This document shows positions 24,101 through 36,802 of a stretch of DNA of 64,000 bases, piece by piece. The first letter of the stretch is position 1; every line of letters starts with the position of its first letter. Source of the stretch: Sepiola atlantica (taxonomy: Eukaryota; Mollusca; Cephalopoda; Sepiida; Sepiolidae); NCBI GenBank assembly GCA_963556195.1, contig OY744525.1, forward strand, positions 76,848,344 through 76,912,343, written 5' to 3'. The translations under genes and the position numbers were made by a program. The notes under the pieces were generated by a model. The model was not told where the DNA came from, did not search any database, and worked only from the letters and a program-made list of their open reading frames with translations.

Positions 24101-24294
24101 TAAATTCTTTTATTTAAATAAACATTATTGGTTACATATGTGCATACATATTTCAGCTGCCATTTCTTTCGAAATAGAGCTTCCTCAGGACACATAAAAA
24201 TTGAAAATGCTGAAAGAGATAAGACAGCTTAGCAATTCTTTCTGTTTTTTGGAGGGTGGTAGGGACAGGGGGGAGAAAAATATTAAATTGGCCA

Positions 24295-24385
<91 letters not shown>
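24040..24385. repeat. TA and GA microsatellite cluster
   Basis: (TA)n runs lie at 24047-24097 and 24300-24348, the second followed immediately by (GA)n to about 24383. Between them is a stretch with no recognised gene. Confidence 0.95.
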
Positions 24386-24387
<2 letters not shown>

Positions 24388-24511
24388 TCCCATCATGCTA
24401 AAGTGCTGGACGAAACCATTTCAAGTGTTTAGGGGAAGAGAGATAACAAATAGCAAGCCAGACAATCCCTGTTCTGCTATCTTAAATGAAGTCGGAAAGA
24501 AATCCTTCACT

Positions 24512-24745
24512 TTATTTCCATAATGAGACATGTTTTTCTCCTCCTTCTTCGTTTTATACTGATTGATACGTTTGTTTTCTTTCTTTCTTTTTTTCTTTTT
24601 TTAAACTTTCCAGTTTGAGACTCTTTTTTTTCTTATTTTTCTTTTAACTTCACTGATTGATATGCTTATTTTATGTGAATATGAATATTAGTGCAAACAC
24701 TGGCGAAGCATAATTTCTTTTTATCATTTTTGACGGAGGGTATAC
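24512..24745 (+). repeat. Dispersed repeat A, copy 2
   Basis: This is the second copy of 2226-2475, same orientation, with the same order of ATAATGAGACAT, CT-rich block, TTTGAGAC and AGTGCAAACACTGG words. Divergence is moderate, so both copies are old. Confidence 0.75.
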
Positions 24746-25789
24746 ATTCGTCAAGATTAATTGAGATGTAACTTAAATTAACTTGCTTAAATAATACATA
24801 AATTCTAATAAACTTATGAATTTTTTTCTAGTTTACTTACTATTAAGCAATTATTTTTAACAATTGACAAGTTATCTGCCAAGTGATAGGTCTGATGTTA
24901 ATCTGGTTAGAGTAATTATATCATCACTGACAATGCAGTCTGACATCCTGTTTTATGTGACAGCTTAGAAAGACTGAACTCATGGCAAATGCGACAGCAC
25001 CTCACCTTGATTTGTCCATGTTCTTCATGCTCTTGCTAGAAAATCTTATGTCCATATGAAGAGTTCAAATGCAAAACGCAATTAAGGCAATTTAAAAAAT
25101 TCTTAAATTGCTGCTTCGAAAAGTGGTGCATTTCATCACTCTAACACACTCCAAATCATCTTCTTAAGAGTAATATGATATTTGCATTATATTCTTGCTT
25201 TTAATTGAAATAAGCTTTTACAATCAAATTTGAATTATTCGTCTTTGTAAAGTCTAATGTTTCAATTTTAAGAAATTGGATTTATCGAGTTTTGCATTCA
25301 TACTCTTCGTATATATAACGGTAGAGGACACTGAGAGATGGGAGAAATAGATCGCTGCATAAACTGACTTTACAGCAACGACCTCAAAAGACTTAAAGAT
25401 TATATACAGTTGCAAACAGAAATGCAAAACATTGCAAGGCCTCAATATCTACCAAAGCAGAAAGAAGTTCTTGATCAAAGAGGGTCAGGGGTAACACTCC
25501 TGATTCGTGCCCTGTGAGACCTGGGAGGAATCGTGTCAGGATTACCATAATGCTCTATGTCTCTCCAAGTGCTATTTGGTCATGGTGAATATACGATTTG
25601 ACAAAAACAACCCCCAAAAAATTAAATAAAAAAAAAGGTGCTGTATAAATATTAATAAACGATACCTTTTTAGAACCAAAAGTGTTTTGAACCCTTATTT
25701 CCTGCTGGCATTTATATCAAGCCTCTAAAAAGAAACCACAATGCATGCGCTTATTCTCATCGTTAATCTTATATCTTCAGCTATGTGAA

Positions 25790-25793
<4 letters not shown>
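24746..25793. other. AT-rich DNA, no gene supported
   Basis: No splice-bounded exon is visible. The stretch at 25465-25590 is less AT-rich and looks like a decayed tRNA-type SINE (GAATCGTGTCAGGATTACC), but the boxes are too poor to call. Confidence 0.45.
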
Positions 25794-25840
<47 letters not shown>

Positions 25841-25842
25841 GT
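25794..25842. repeat. (GAT)n microsatellite
   Basis: About 15 GAT repeats ending in GGTGGT. Confidence 0.95.
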
Positions 25843-26186
25843 GGTCACGATCAAAACGATAAGACAAGAGAAAAGAGCTAACAAGGGAGATAATTCAGTG
25901 TGTCATTAAAATGAAAAGGTTTTGCCTAAATGTCAAGAGGCAACGAGGAGGGCATCAGGAAACCAAAGAGCTGAATAATTCATGAGCCTCTTCTCTTATC
26001 TGACAGTCTCCTCTTTCTATGATTTTATTGTATAAAGTATTCAATGGATTCAACAATATTCTGATGACTCTCATGAATATAATAAAATCAGAATCAGACG
26101 TCTCATAAACAGAAAAATGAAGACAAAATTATAAGATACATACACTGATACAAATATATATATATATGTAACATACGCATATCTAA

Positions 26187-26223
<37 letters not shown>

Positions 26224-28097
26224 GAGTAGAATACCCGTCCTAGGACGGGTATAAGCAATAAATATAGCATTAATTTTAAATTTTTATGTTTTTTCTTTCT
26301 TTGGGAGAGTATAGTACAGTTTTGGTGACATCCTCCCAAATGGTAAAGTTTACAAAAAAAAAAAATAATGTGCCCACGTTACTCACCCTGTTGCCTCGAA
26401 TACATATTCCATAATTCATAATGATAAGTTCAATAGTTTAGGATTTTACCAAGCACATATTTATTATTGACGCTCATGTGAGCACACCAATCCTGTTAAG
26501 ACTATATTACTCAAAATTTGGTGTAGAGCAATTCTTTTCATTATTAAATTTTTTGTATCCAACTTATTTTAAAAGCTTTCTGAAGTCTCTGAAGAGATAT
26601 GATAAACACACACATACATATATAGTGTACATATAATCTGAAAGAATGAAAACAGAGTGCTCAATTAAGTAAATAAGAGTGTATAGTATTTGTTTGTTTC
26701 AATATTATACATTTATTGAATGATTGGATATGCCATATTTTGGGTTTTATGGATCAGATGCAACCAAGAAGCTGCAGGACGCAGTCAAATGTGTTTAATC
26801 CATTCGTCTTGACTTGTTTCGACTGCACACATATATATATATATATATGTTCGAAACAGTTACATGGTAAACAGCTGATGATGACCCTTTTCTATTTCAT
26901 GATTATGTTTTTTATTGTTATATAGTTGAATCCCTTGTTGTATTTATGAATTTTCCAGTACTAAGTCGGCTTATACAAGTGCTAAGTCAGCAATATGTGG
27001 ATTTAGTTAGTATCCCTAGGAATTTAAACTGCATTTTTTCTTTGCTTATAAATGATTAAAAGCTTTTTTAGACGATATATATATATATATAAATATATGT
27101 ATATTAAAAAAACTTGTCATTTATACATGAACAAGATAAAAAAAAAAAATTATATATGTATTCAACATTAATAATATAATACAACCCCCAAAATCCCAAT
27201 TTATTTAATCACCTTCTTCAACATTAGTGACTGCCTTAAACCGGAAACATTGACATCAGTGAATCAAGTGATATTTGATTATCTTGACTATGCTGGCTTT
27301 CTGAGAATGTATGTATAATATTTATGAATTCCACCATTCTGAACAGAAAATAAATTAAGTAAATGTATACTATGAACCCATTCATGGATGCCCATGCTTC
27401 TAGTTTGCTATAAACCTAACTTCCTCATGGTCTTTTTATTGATAAAATCATTTGCTAATGTGATGTAATGTATTTGCTAATATTTAATTAATATTGGTTG
27501 TAAATTAGTTTCTAATTCCTATTTTATATCATCTTAAAAGTCTCTGTAATTTGTCAAAATTTACCCCCAATTATATGGATTCCCTAAAAGCATAGTCTAT
27601 ATTAATGGTTTATGTTTGCCAAGCCTATTTTGGCTTAAATTACTGTAGTTTCCATAAACAGTGAGGGTGTGGAAGTTTGCCTGGTATACCTTTGTAAACA
27701 TGCAGTAGGCTGCATGTTCTAGTGGTGCATACGAATGGCAGACATTGCAAGTGTTGGATGCTTAGCCAAAGGAAGAGGGGGGGGGGGCTTAGAAGAAATT
27801 GAAAATATCTTTGGTTTTATTTTGGGCCACCCAAAAGTTTATTTCTCTTTGAAATAAAATAAGTGCATCATAAAAACAGAGAATCCAGCTGAGACCCAAA
27901 AGTTATGTTCGCAGATCAGTTCCCTAATAATTCCCCCTTGAGTAGACTGTCTGGTAGTTATCTTTAATGGATATCTCCAGCAGTCAGCCTTTGGGTGGTC
28001 GAATGGTGACCAGTGAGAAAAACTGATATCCAAGAGATGAGAAGGGAAATGGACCCCAGGAGATTGTTTTTTTTACTCCCAAGCTGTTTTTTTAGTA
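25843..28097. other. AT-rich DNA with TA runs and a perfect palindrome
   Basis: It contains TA runs (about 26154-26168, 26190-26220, 26830-26848, 27078-27092), the 22-bp palindrome at 26231-26252 and a poly(G) run near 27776-27788. Frames at 26716-26925 and 27839-28033 have no recognised motif and are probably repeat-derived. Confidence 0.5.
26231..26252. repeat. 22-bp perfect palindrome
   Basis: The core ACCCGTCCTAGGACGGGT and its outer AT/AT pair form a perfect palindrome. Degenerate versions mark the ends of dispersed repeat B at about 9526-9545 and 34370-34388. It is probably a lone terminal sequence of that family or of a relative. Confidence 0.75.
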
Positions 28098-29445
28098 TCT
28101 ATTATTATACTCAAGCTGAGTCCATGAACATTTGTTTCCCTAGTTGTTTACCTATATACACACAAAAAACATGCTAAAATATACCTTAATTCTGGGAATG
28201 AGTTATGTTTTTTAAAATTTCTGTTTTAATTGTTCTGTAACACTATCGTTTGCCTGAGGGGAGGGGTATCTTGGTACCGGCACCAATGTGGCACGATCGT
28301 TTGTCGGGTGTGTGTAACCACATCCAAATGTACTTGTTGTTATTGCCAACGAGCAATCATCAGCTGGGGAGTGTGACTTAGTGTGTCCGATCCTTGGGGA
28401 CTTTTTTGGAAGGGATCTTTCGTCCTGGGAAACGGCACACACGAGCTCCCCAAGTAGCAATGATAGGCACATCGCTTTTAACATAAAAGGTTCATACCCG
28501 GCTGGTAGGGTCGAGTACTTTATTTGGGTGGGTGGATTCTTCATCATTCTGGCTTTTTGGTCGGCTTTCATGCTGCATCAATAGGCTGGACTGGCTGGAA
28601 ACGAAAGCTTTTTGTAATGAGGGACAACCATTAATTTAAATATAAAAATATAATTTTTATTATATTTCAAAAAGAATTCACATTTTTTTAAACTCAAAAA
28701 TATGCATATGACTGCCTCCATGCTTGTCCAAAAGCCGACTGTTCTCAATCTTTTTTAGAGAGAAGTGGAGAGAGAGAGAAGACATAATATACAACACATT
28801 GTTCTGAGTTTCGATAAATGTTTTGTTATCATTTAACAACCTGTTATGGTTTTCAAACACATCTCGGATGCATCTGCCATTGAATTGGTTTGACACCGAC
28901 CCCCAGTTTTCCAAAACACAACACAAGCATACTGACACATTTGAATTGCAGAGAATTATTGCACTTGTCTCTAAGTCTGGCACAAGGAATTGCAAACTGT
29001 AGTGGGAGCACAAGCTCCCCAGAAAAGGTTACCCATCATTGTGCCACAGTTCTAATTATCCCTAATTTATAATTAACTGTACAAGTCACACATCTCTGAG
29101 CTATTTATGTATTTATCATGCCCCCCTCTCATTATGTTGATTAAACCACTCTCTAATATTTCTTAATGTCTCTATGAGAATTTAGAGAAAGAGACTCTTT
29201 TTTCGGCATTATCATCTAATTTACACACATGTGTCTATACACACCACAAACACGTATATATAAATTAGACGGCAAAATAATAAGTCTCTTTACTTCTATA
29301 TTATCCATAATAATAATAATATAGAAATAAAGAGACTTTTCAGTTTTAGTTATGCAAGAAGAATGTCTTAACAGATATGTCACAGTTTATGAGTCTTCGA
29401 ATAAAGGAAAATAGTGATTGGGATTGTGACCCGATGGGTCACAAG
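28098..29445 (+). repeat. Dispersed repeat C, copy 2, split by an insertion
   Basis: The left part (28098-28235) and right part (29046-29440) together match the continuous copy at 19470-19950 and, on the left, 31800-31955. The break falls exactly where copy 1 reads ATTGTTCTAATTA. Here AATTGTTCT is followed by about 800 bp of foreign sequence and then GTTCTAATTA. The duplicated GTTCT is a possible 5-bp target-site duplication. Confidence 0.75.
28236..29045. mobile_element. Nested insertion of about 810 bp, class unknown
   Basis: The insert begins TGTAACACTAT and ends ATTGTGCCACA; the reverse complement of the right end is TGTGGCACAAT, matching the left end at 8 of 11 positions. It is flanked by GTTCT on both sides. 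Near 28480-28515 the plus strand reads CGCTTTTAACATAAAAGG then TTCATACCCGGC, a tRNA-Lys-like anticodon arm and T arm, so part of it may be a tRNA-derived SINE. Open frames at 28212-28571 and 28678-29013 (minus) show no known domain. The insert could itself be composite. Confidence 0.55.
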
Positions 29446-30609
29446 TATGCCTAGTATAGTACATTAATGGTCCAATTGTAGGTACGTTATTTTTTTATTG
29501 TTGTTTTACTTCCAATATGTCTTGATTGTACAGCATTACAGCCTACCTAAATGCTTCTATTGTAAATATTTGGCCAGTCTATCTGCAATACCTCTCTGAT
29601 AGTAACTGACATTGATGGCTATATTGTAGATGTTTGCTTGGTCTTTTCCTAGGGGTATGGAGGGAAGGGCTTCCAATCTACCTCTAAACTGAGGATATTG
29701 TAACCCATAAATTTTAGGTGTTCTTCCATTTCACATTGTTTTCCACATCATCCGATTCTTTATCCTTCTTTTCTTTGCAACTGTAGAACAAAACAAACCG
29801 TTCCGACGACATTGTTAAGCTCAAAGAGTTGTAACTTAGGTTTTTATTGCTTTACAATGAACATAAAATGGACAGTGAGGCTCAGAGAGAAACTGAGAAT
29901 AAGTGGATTAATAAAAAAAAAAAAAAGAAAAAAAAGAAAAAGAAGAAAGGGCTGATAAGTAAAAGATAAAAAAAGGTATGTCTCAGCTCTTTTTTTGTTG
30001 TTGTTATTGTTGTTTTGTTTTTATATATTTGGTTTCGGAAACAATTCCTCTTACTCATCTTGGACTTTTACTGCTGATCCTTATCCAAAAGAGCGAGAGA
30101 GAATTTACGATGTAATGAGTTGCTGACCTGGAGCCACGCAAATTGAGTATCGAAAGCCTTGGGCTTCTCCTCTGCCTATTCTCAACTTTGAGTAAATGAC
30201 ATTATCCTACCTCTCTGCAAACTCTACTCTCACCCCTCCCTTCAAATCCATAATCTGATGGGTTATTTTGCTGCCCACTAACCTCCCCCTCCGCATCTTC
30301 ATTGTCTACTTCATCCTCTCAGCCTTGGATCCCTTCAGGCGAAATGCCCCATCTCCTTTAATCAGTTCCTGATCCGAATAGACACACACTGTACATTCTC
30401 ACACTTTTAACTTCGGAGGTTGAGCTAGATGGGACACTCCTTCTTCATCCATGCTCCCTTTTTCCTTGAATTCTTCTCAAGATCAGCCTCTTCATCTTCA
30501 TCTTTAGACATTTCTTATTATCGTCTATTTCTTCAGTTTATTTTCCCTCTTCATCTTTTTAATCTCATCTTTCTTTTTAATTTAAGCATTATCTTGTTCT
30601 TTCCATAAA
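29446..30609. other. Unrecognised DNA, partly purine- or CT-rich
   Basis: An A-rich purine tract lies at about 29905-29975 and CT-rich sequence at 30180-30560. No exon with splice signals was found. Confidence 0.5.
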
Positions 30610-30618
30610 ATATTTTGT

Positions 30619-30662
<44 letters not shown>

Positions 30663-31050
30663 AATGTTTATTTCTCTTTCTTCTCTTAAGATCAATCTTA
30701 CCTTATGTACGTGCTTCAAAGCAAACATTTCTCTTTCTCTTTCGTTCTTCCCCTCTCTACCTTCTGTTCTCTCCCTCTCTCTTATCTGTTATTCCTCTCC
30801 CTTTCTCTCTTACATTATTTCCCTCTCTCCTTTGTGTTTTTCTTTCTCTCTTTATTGTTCTCCTATTTCTTACACTCCTCTCTCGCTCTTCTATTCTTAT
30901 CTCTCACTCTCTTGTTCTCCTATCTCTCTCCTCCTCCTCCTCCTCCTCCTCTCTCTTATTCTACTCCTTTTTGTTTTCTCTCTCTCACATTCTACTCCTC
31001 TCTCTATATATACCTCCCCTCTCTCTCTCTCCATCGATGTGAGAGAGAAC
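30610..31050. repeat. CT-rich low-complexity tract
   Basis: A (TC)n run (30624-30659) opens into about 400 bp of strongly pyrimidine-biased plus strand with a (TCC)n run near 30929-30950. Two overlapping long frames rich in Ser, Leu and Phe come only from this composition and are not genes. Confidence 0.9.
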
Positions 31051-31241
31051 GTTCTTCTCAGTGGCCACTGTTAAGCTAAGCATCAACTAACTTATTACGT
31101 TGCACTGCCGGATAATCCCTTGACTTAAGACCACTTGACTATCCATACAATATACGAGTACATGAATCACATCAATTTTTGCATGTAATCTGCTCTCATA
31201 CATACTTGCTATCGATATATCTGCTTATCTAAACATCCTTA

Positions 31242-31245
31242 CTCA

Positions 31246-31286
<41 letters not shown>
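31242..31286. repeat. (TA)n microsatellite
   Basis: About 20 TA repeats. Confidence 0.95.
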
Positions 31287-31289
<3 letters not shown>

Positions 31290-31364
31290 CAGGTTACCTG
31301 ACTTTTTCTAGATTGGGGTGGAGGAGAACACCATATGCAACAGTATAATAAGAACAAAGGAGTA

Positions 31365-31585
31365 ACTTTTATGGGTACATTTATTTTCAGGGAAGGGGGG
31401 TCAGCCATCTTTGCCCCCTCAAAAATAAATCAAACATTGCTCATTACACTCCCTACAATGTTTTCTATCTCGGTTTCAAATTTCATAAAAATTGAGGAGG
31501 TTTTGAATCCATGGGTACATTAATTCTCAGGAGTGGGGAGGGGGCGTTCTGCCCTCTTTTCTCCCTTCATAAATAAATATGAGGA
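31365..31585. repeat. Imperfect tandem duplication, period about 140 bp
   Basis: ATGGGTACATTTATTTTCAGG near 31370 recurs as ATGGGTACATTAATTCTCAGG near 31510. Each copy is followed by a G-rich block, a TTTGCCCCC/CTGCCCTC block and AAATAAAT. A minisatellite-like local duplication is the simplest reading. Confidence 0.65.
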
Positions 31586-31589
31586 AGGA

Positions 31590-31715
31590 TGAATTCATTG
31601 TTTGTCGCCTGAGGCTCACTCATTTGGACGGGAATGCCGACAGAACTCTAAAGGTATTTGTATTCCCATCCAGAGTGCCCCTTTTTGAGGAGCTAGATTT
31701 TCTCCACATTAAAGT
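31590..31715 (+). repeat. Degenerate U2-SINE-type body fragment
   Basis: GTCGCCTGAGGC and GGGAATGCCGACAGAACTC resemble the type I body (19320-19350). GAGGAGCTAGATTTTCTCCACATTAAA matches the type II body (55655-55685 and the inverted 11040-11066). The head is missing. The mixture suggests the two body types are related. Confidence 0.5.
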
Positions 31716-31799
31716 AAATATGAAACAATCTCTCTGTCCCATTTAATATTGGAGAAAGAAAGCAAGGAAATCTTTAGTTATCAGAGAAATATCACATTT

Positions 31800-31955
31800 A
31801 TTATTATACTAAAGCTGAGTTAATCAACATTTTTTTGTATATATTTTTATAACACAAAATACATGATAAAATATTCTTTAGTGTTGGGATTGAGTTATGT
31901 TTAGAAAACCTTCCATTTTAATTGTATAAATTAGCCATAATTTGTAATTAATTCA
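31800..31955 (+). repeat. Dispersed repeat C, copy 3 (5' part)
   Basis: TTATTATACTAAAGCTGAGT, ACATGATAAAATATTCTTTAG and GGGATTGAGTTATGTTTAGAA match 28098-28235 and 19470-19555. The copy stops after the TTTGTAATTAATT word. Confidence 0.7.
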
Positions 31956-33046
31956 TCAAGCTGGCAAGGGGTTGTAATTGTGAATTTGATGAGCTAGGTT
32001 CAATACTGAATTTACCTTTAAGCTTGACAGACTAAAGCCTATAACTATAAAAGTCTGATTTTCATGAATAAAATGGATTTTTTAAATTTATTTCAGTAGA
32101 GTATTTAACAATAACATTTTAAGCCTTTCTGAGGAGGAATTGTGGGTTGCAGAAATTTTACACACTCAGTATCCTCCTTGGCTTTACTCAATTTTATTTA
32201 AACCTCTCTTTGATCTTTCTAGAGTTGTAAGGTTAGGTCATTGGAAGGGGTCTCATATAGCCTAAGACAACACTTCTATGAAATCCCAGGCAGATTAAAA
32301 GCTCAAATTTATCATGAATTTGGGACAATCTCTACATGCCTTCGATCCTGAAAAAATGTATTTAAAAAGTGAACCAACAGAAGATGCTGTTTTTTTTTAA
32401 TACAACATGAAAAAAATCAAAATAAAAACAAGGAAAATAAGATTAAGTTCTAATGTCTAAAGCTAGTTATTTACCAACATTTTAATTTGATTCGAGCTTG
32501 ATCAGGACATATTTTTGTCTTCAAAATATGTTATTTACACACACACGCACATAATTGAATGAATTACATAAGGCATCTACAAGAACATGTTTTTATCTGA
32601 TGATCGCTCAAGGCGTGAAATCACTGGTCATGACCGTTTAAAAACACATAATTTATTCAATTATTATAACGCTCTGTCTGAGAAGGCATCGAGCACTGTA
32701 TATAAGTGTAAAACCTAAATTTTGAGCTGGTTTTAAAAGCTGATGCTCACAACTATCAATATATAATATATCTATACATATCTCTCTCTATATATAATAA
32801 TTGTTCAAAGCTCTTGTTTAATGGAGTACTTTAAGTAGGTTAACAGGCAGTGATTTATAGTGTAAATGCAATACTCTAGGATCTGCCTATTGAGTTCTGT
32901 TGACAGCTTGCTAATATTCTCGCTTTACTCTCCCATTTCCAATCATGTGACCGCCTGGGATTGTCTCCTCCCATACTGATGATTGCAGGGTAGCATGAAA
33001 CATGTGTATATGGGTCAATTTGAAAATAATATTTATTTATAAATAG

Positions 33047-33080
<34 letters not shown>

Positions 33081-33657
33081 TTTAGCATGTTTATTCGTGT
33101 GTGCTGCGGGTCATAGAGTTTAATGTAGGTATATCTTGGAAGAAAGACATTATCCACGCAGTTTTTTTTTTAAGACTTATCTAGCTATGTATGAGGGAAG
33201 GGTTAATTTGCGTAGTACGCATCCAAGTTTTGTCCAACAACAACAACATACCTCCTAATGACGATCAAGAAGATCGAAAGCACTAGAGAAAGACTGAACT
33301 ACACTTTTGGATATCTACTCCAAATATTATACCAGGTGAATTATCCTAAGTTAATGCTGAAGTCAGAGTTTTTTGTGAAACAATTATTTATAAGTTTGAT
33401 ACTGGATTAGATTTGATTGAATTATAAAGTTGATGAGGTTGAAAAGACGGAGAAGAGAAGAAGTTGCAAAAATGAACTATAAATAAATAAATGAATAATA
33501 TAAAGCAGAAAGAGGAAAATTAGAAAAAGCGGAAACCGTGTAATGAACTATTCTATTATTAACAGATGAAAGAAAAGAAAAGACAATGACAATGATTGGA
33601 AATTTAATTTATCCATACATATAAGAGCTTCAAATTATTTTCATTGCTTCTATAGTT
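31956..33657. other. AT-rich DNA, no gene supported
   Basis: A (TA)n run lies at 33050-33078. Positions 32660-32700 and 48575-48625 share a degenerate ATTATAACGCTCTGTCTGA word, so a further dispersed repeat is present. Near 31965-32020 there is a weak tRNA-like B box (TAGGTTCAATACTG). Confidence 0.5.
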
Positions 33658-33755
33658 GTTTTTTTCTGATTGGCAAATATATATATATATTTTTTTCTGA
33701 TTGGCAAATATATATATATTTTTTTTTCTGATTGGCAAATATATATATATTTATA
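33658..33755. repeat. 31-bp minisatellite, three copies
   Basis: TTTTTTCTGATTGGCAAA followed by a short TA run occurs three times, with CTGATTGGC at 33666, 33697 and 33728, an exact period of 31 bp. The copies are nearly identical, so the array is young. Confidence 0.9.
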
Positions 33756-33879
33756 TAAAGTTAGGTATGTGTATATCTATATCTTTAGAAAGATGGGTAT
33801 GTTTATATTTTTATATATTTTTTATGTACAGGATTCACTTCTAAACTAATTAACTGATCATTAGGAAATTTGGAAAACA

Positions 33880-34400
33880 GCTGCTAGGCGTAAGTGGTCA
33901 AAATGTAGTTTAATTTAGTTTTATGCAAAGGAAGTAAAAAAGGGGTGGAAGCCCTTGGTGAAAATTAAGATACTTCTGATTTTTATGAAATTTTAACAAT
34001 AGGTATTAGACATCACTTAATAAACATTCCCAAAATTTCAATTTCTTGAGAGTATTTAAAAGAGTTTTTAGGGGCATAATGTAGGCACAACCTTCCATTT
34101 AAAAAATCCAAATGTATCAGATTTGCATTAAATAGTCATTTGACACCAATTAATCAAGATTCCCTAAATTTCAATTTTTTTCATAAGACCCCTTAAGCTT
34201 AAGCGTTAAATTTTTAAACATTTTCTATAATCAGAATGATGTAATGGATTTTGACCAAAATTAGAATAAGGATTCTAGGCATACGGTTTGGTAGAATAAT
34301 ATCTTGATTTTAATCTTTGTAAGGGAACATAAAAGTGGTTCAAAACTGTTCGGTTTGGGGAAATTTAGGCGTCCTAGGACAGGTTTTCTTCTAGTGTTTA
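33880..34400 (-). repeat. Dispersed repeat B, copy 3 (inverted)
   Basis: The reverse complement aligns with 9540-10000. AGTTTTATGCAAAGGAAG, GGTGGAAGCCCTT, TCAGATTTGCATTAAAT and AATGATGTAATGGATTTTG are the inverted counterparts. The right end contains GCGTCCTAGGACAGG, the degenerate palindrome. Confidence 0.8.
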
Positions 34401-36802
34401 TATATATAACATTGTTTTAAAAAATTGAGGGAATCAAGAATCACAAACCCCCAGAAGTAATTAGACCAGAAATGAACAGGAAAGGCTCTTTTCACCCCCA
34501 AAATGGAATTGTAAAAAGTTTATTTTGAGGAGGAGGTACTAACTGACTTTGCTGCAGTGTGTGTTTGGAAAGGATCTGTTTTTAATCAGCTATTTAATAA
34601 AAAAAAATAGAAGTGTTGATCTTTTTTTTGATGGAGTGTTTGTATTGGTTGGGAAGTAGGGACTTTGTTTATAACTTACACAGTCCTGCATCTGCAATTT
34701 TGTGGAAAAAACTTTTGAGCACAAACTGAAAGCATTTCTCAACAGAATAAACACTGCACATAAAAGGAAGTGTTTTATTAATATCAAACCATTAACTGAA
34801 TTTAAAACCAAAAAGAAAGAATAGTTAATGAAATGTCGTTTTGCAAATTAATATGCAAATTAGTTCACCTTACAACGTGGATCACATATAATGTAAGCAG
34901 TATATTAGAAAGATGTTTGTTTTTGTCTTGTGAATATGAACAGAGTTCTAATGTCACTATAATGAACAGATTTATTGCAAAATTTTATTATTTTCTTCAT
35001 CAACAATTGAGAAAAATAGTTTGATCCCTAGAAATATTGATAACATGCAACTGTTGTTTCAGTCAACAATGTTTGTTTAAATAATTATATGTACATACAC
35101 ACACATGCATATATATCGAATTCCTTACTAGACATCATCCTAAAGTGTCTTCGGTCTCTCTGTACAAGAGTTTGACAGGACAAACTGACATGATAATACT
35201 TCATCCTACAAGTAAACCCTGATCAAATATTCAAATTAACATAGTATTCAAAGCCCAAATAAGATCTCCTCGACACGACTATACACTGGCTCATACGAGG
35301 AATGGTGCACTTTATCCATGTAATGTTACCTCAAATAACAGCACTTAGCAGGATACTCCACCAGACTAGATGAATTATTGTCCTGAAATTTGGTAAGACT
35401 AAGAGACAACAAGAAAGATATACTATAACATAGTTTACTAGTCAATTGGGGACAGGAAAATTAATGTTCTTCACTTCTTTGCTAACTTCACGTTTAGGAG
35501 ATAAAGGAGAACTTTATTGGAAAACTCGGATATCTATGTATTTCATATAGAGATCAAATGTTAGCCCCAGGAAGGGGCTCTTTGATTTCTGAGACTTTAC
35601 ACTGAAGTAAAATTTAAAAAAGAAGAATATATATATATATATGCACACACACACATATAATCACCAGATATGTGCATTGTTCCTACTTATCTCCACTATG
35701 AACAGTTATAACAAAAGATGTTCGTTTTTATAATGTTAATCCAAAAAGAGGGTTTAATGTCACTATAAGTGCGAGAAACGTCACAACTTTATTTAGAGAG
35801 AAGATAAATAAATGAACACATTTATTATTGTCTAGCAAGAAGACCCGACGCTGCGCGGGACTGAATGAGGATCACTACTATGTACTTTGTCACTATGCTC
35901 ATAACACCATATTACTTTCTTTGCTTTTCCTGGCTCTCTCCTAGCGTTTCTGCCCCCCCTAATATAGTCGGAAGAAGTTGAAATGTTGAAAAACTCTCTG
36001 AATCAGTGTCTTATAAATATGGTTTAAATTTCATTAAAATGTGATATACATAGTAGAAGTTTTAAGGAGTTTCTGTCCATATGAGTCACTTAGAGATGGA
36101 GGCACATAGATATTCGGCACAGAGAGGGTAACAGAGATTCGGGACCACTTCCATTGTCTACCCAGAAAATGTTATACATACGATTTAAATTTCATCAAAA
36201 TAGGATATATCTGAAGTTTTAAGGGGTTTAAGCTCTCACAGCCCCCTTAAGTGTGCACTTAGAGATTCGAGAACACTTCCATTGTCTCCCCCAGTAAATT
36301 TTACATGAGAATACACTTTTAGATTTTATGTAGATTCTCTAACCTATCATTCTATAGAGAACACACAAACATCACACACAGACATTTATAGTTTTATATA
36401 CATCGATTTGATAAAATGTAACCTTTAAGAGTTATCCGTTTTAGTCAATAATGTTTGTCTAAATAAGTATACACACATGTACATTTACACAAACACACAC
36501 ATATAATCACCAGATATCTGTACTGTTCCTAGTTGTCTCCACTAAGAACAAGATCTGGCTCTAGCTAATCTGTGGCTCTCATCTTGTCATGGATGGGAAA
36601 TGAGATTTACAATTTCCCCAAGAAGACGCTAGTTCTGTAACTGACGGTGCCCTGCGTATATTGGCGGCTTAAGTTCAATCCAAGGAATTAAGATTTCCGG
36701 GTGAGTCTTTCACTGCAGTGCAATCCTTTTGCGACCAGGAGACAAAGGTACTTGTAAAATCGATTAACATTTCCCTTTTTTTAAGATTGTTTCCAAAATT
36801 GT
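34401..36802. repeat. AT-rich stretch with decayed dispersed repeats
   Basis: A 60-bp block at 35650-35710 (ACACATATAATCACCAGATAT) recurs at 36490-36552, and flanking CAATAATGTTTGT.TAAATAA words recur near 35070 and 36455. Positions 35833-36420 carry a repeat beginning with an ACCCGACGCTGCGCGGG word related to GGCGTTGCC repeats, with two internal copies of a TTTAAATTTCAT.AAAAT.GGATATA block. No exon was recognised. Confidence 0.55.

Noticed and set aside
30619..31079. Two long overlapping open frames of 124-151 codons
   Set aside because: They are made entirely of pyrimidine-rich low-complexity sequence and encode Ser/Leu/Phe runs.
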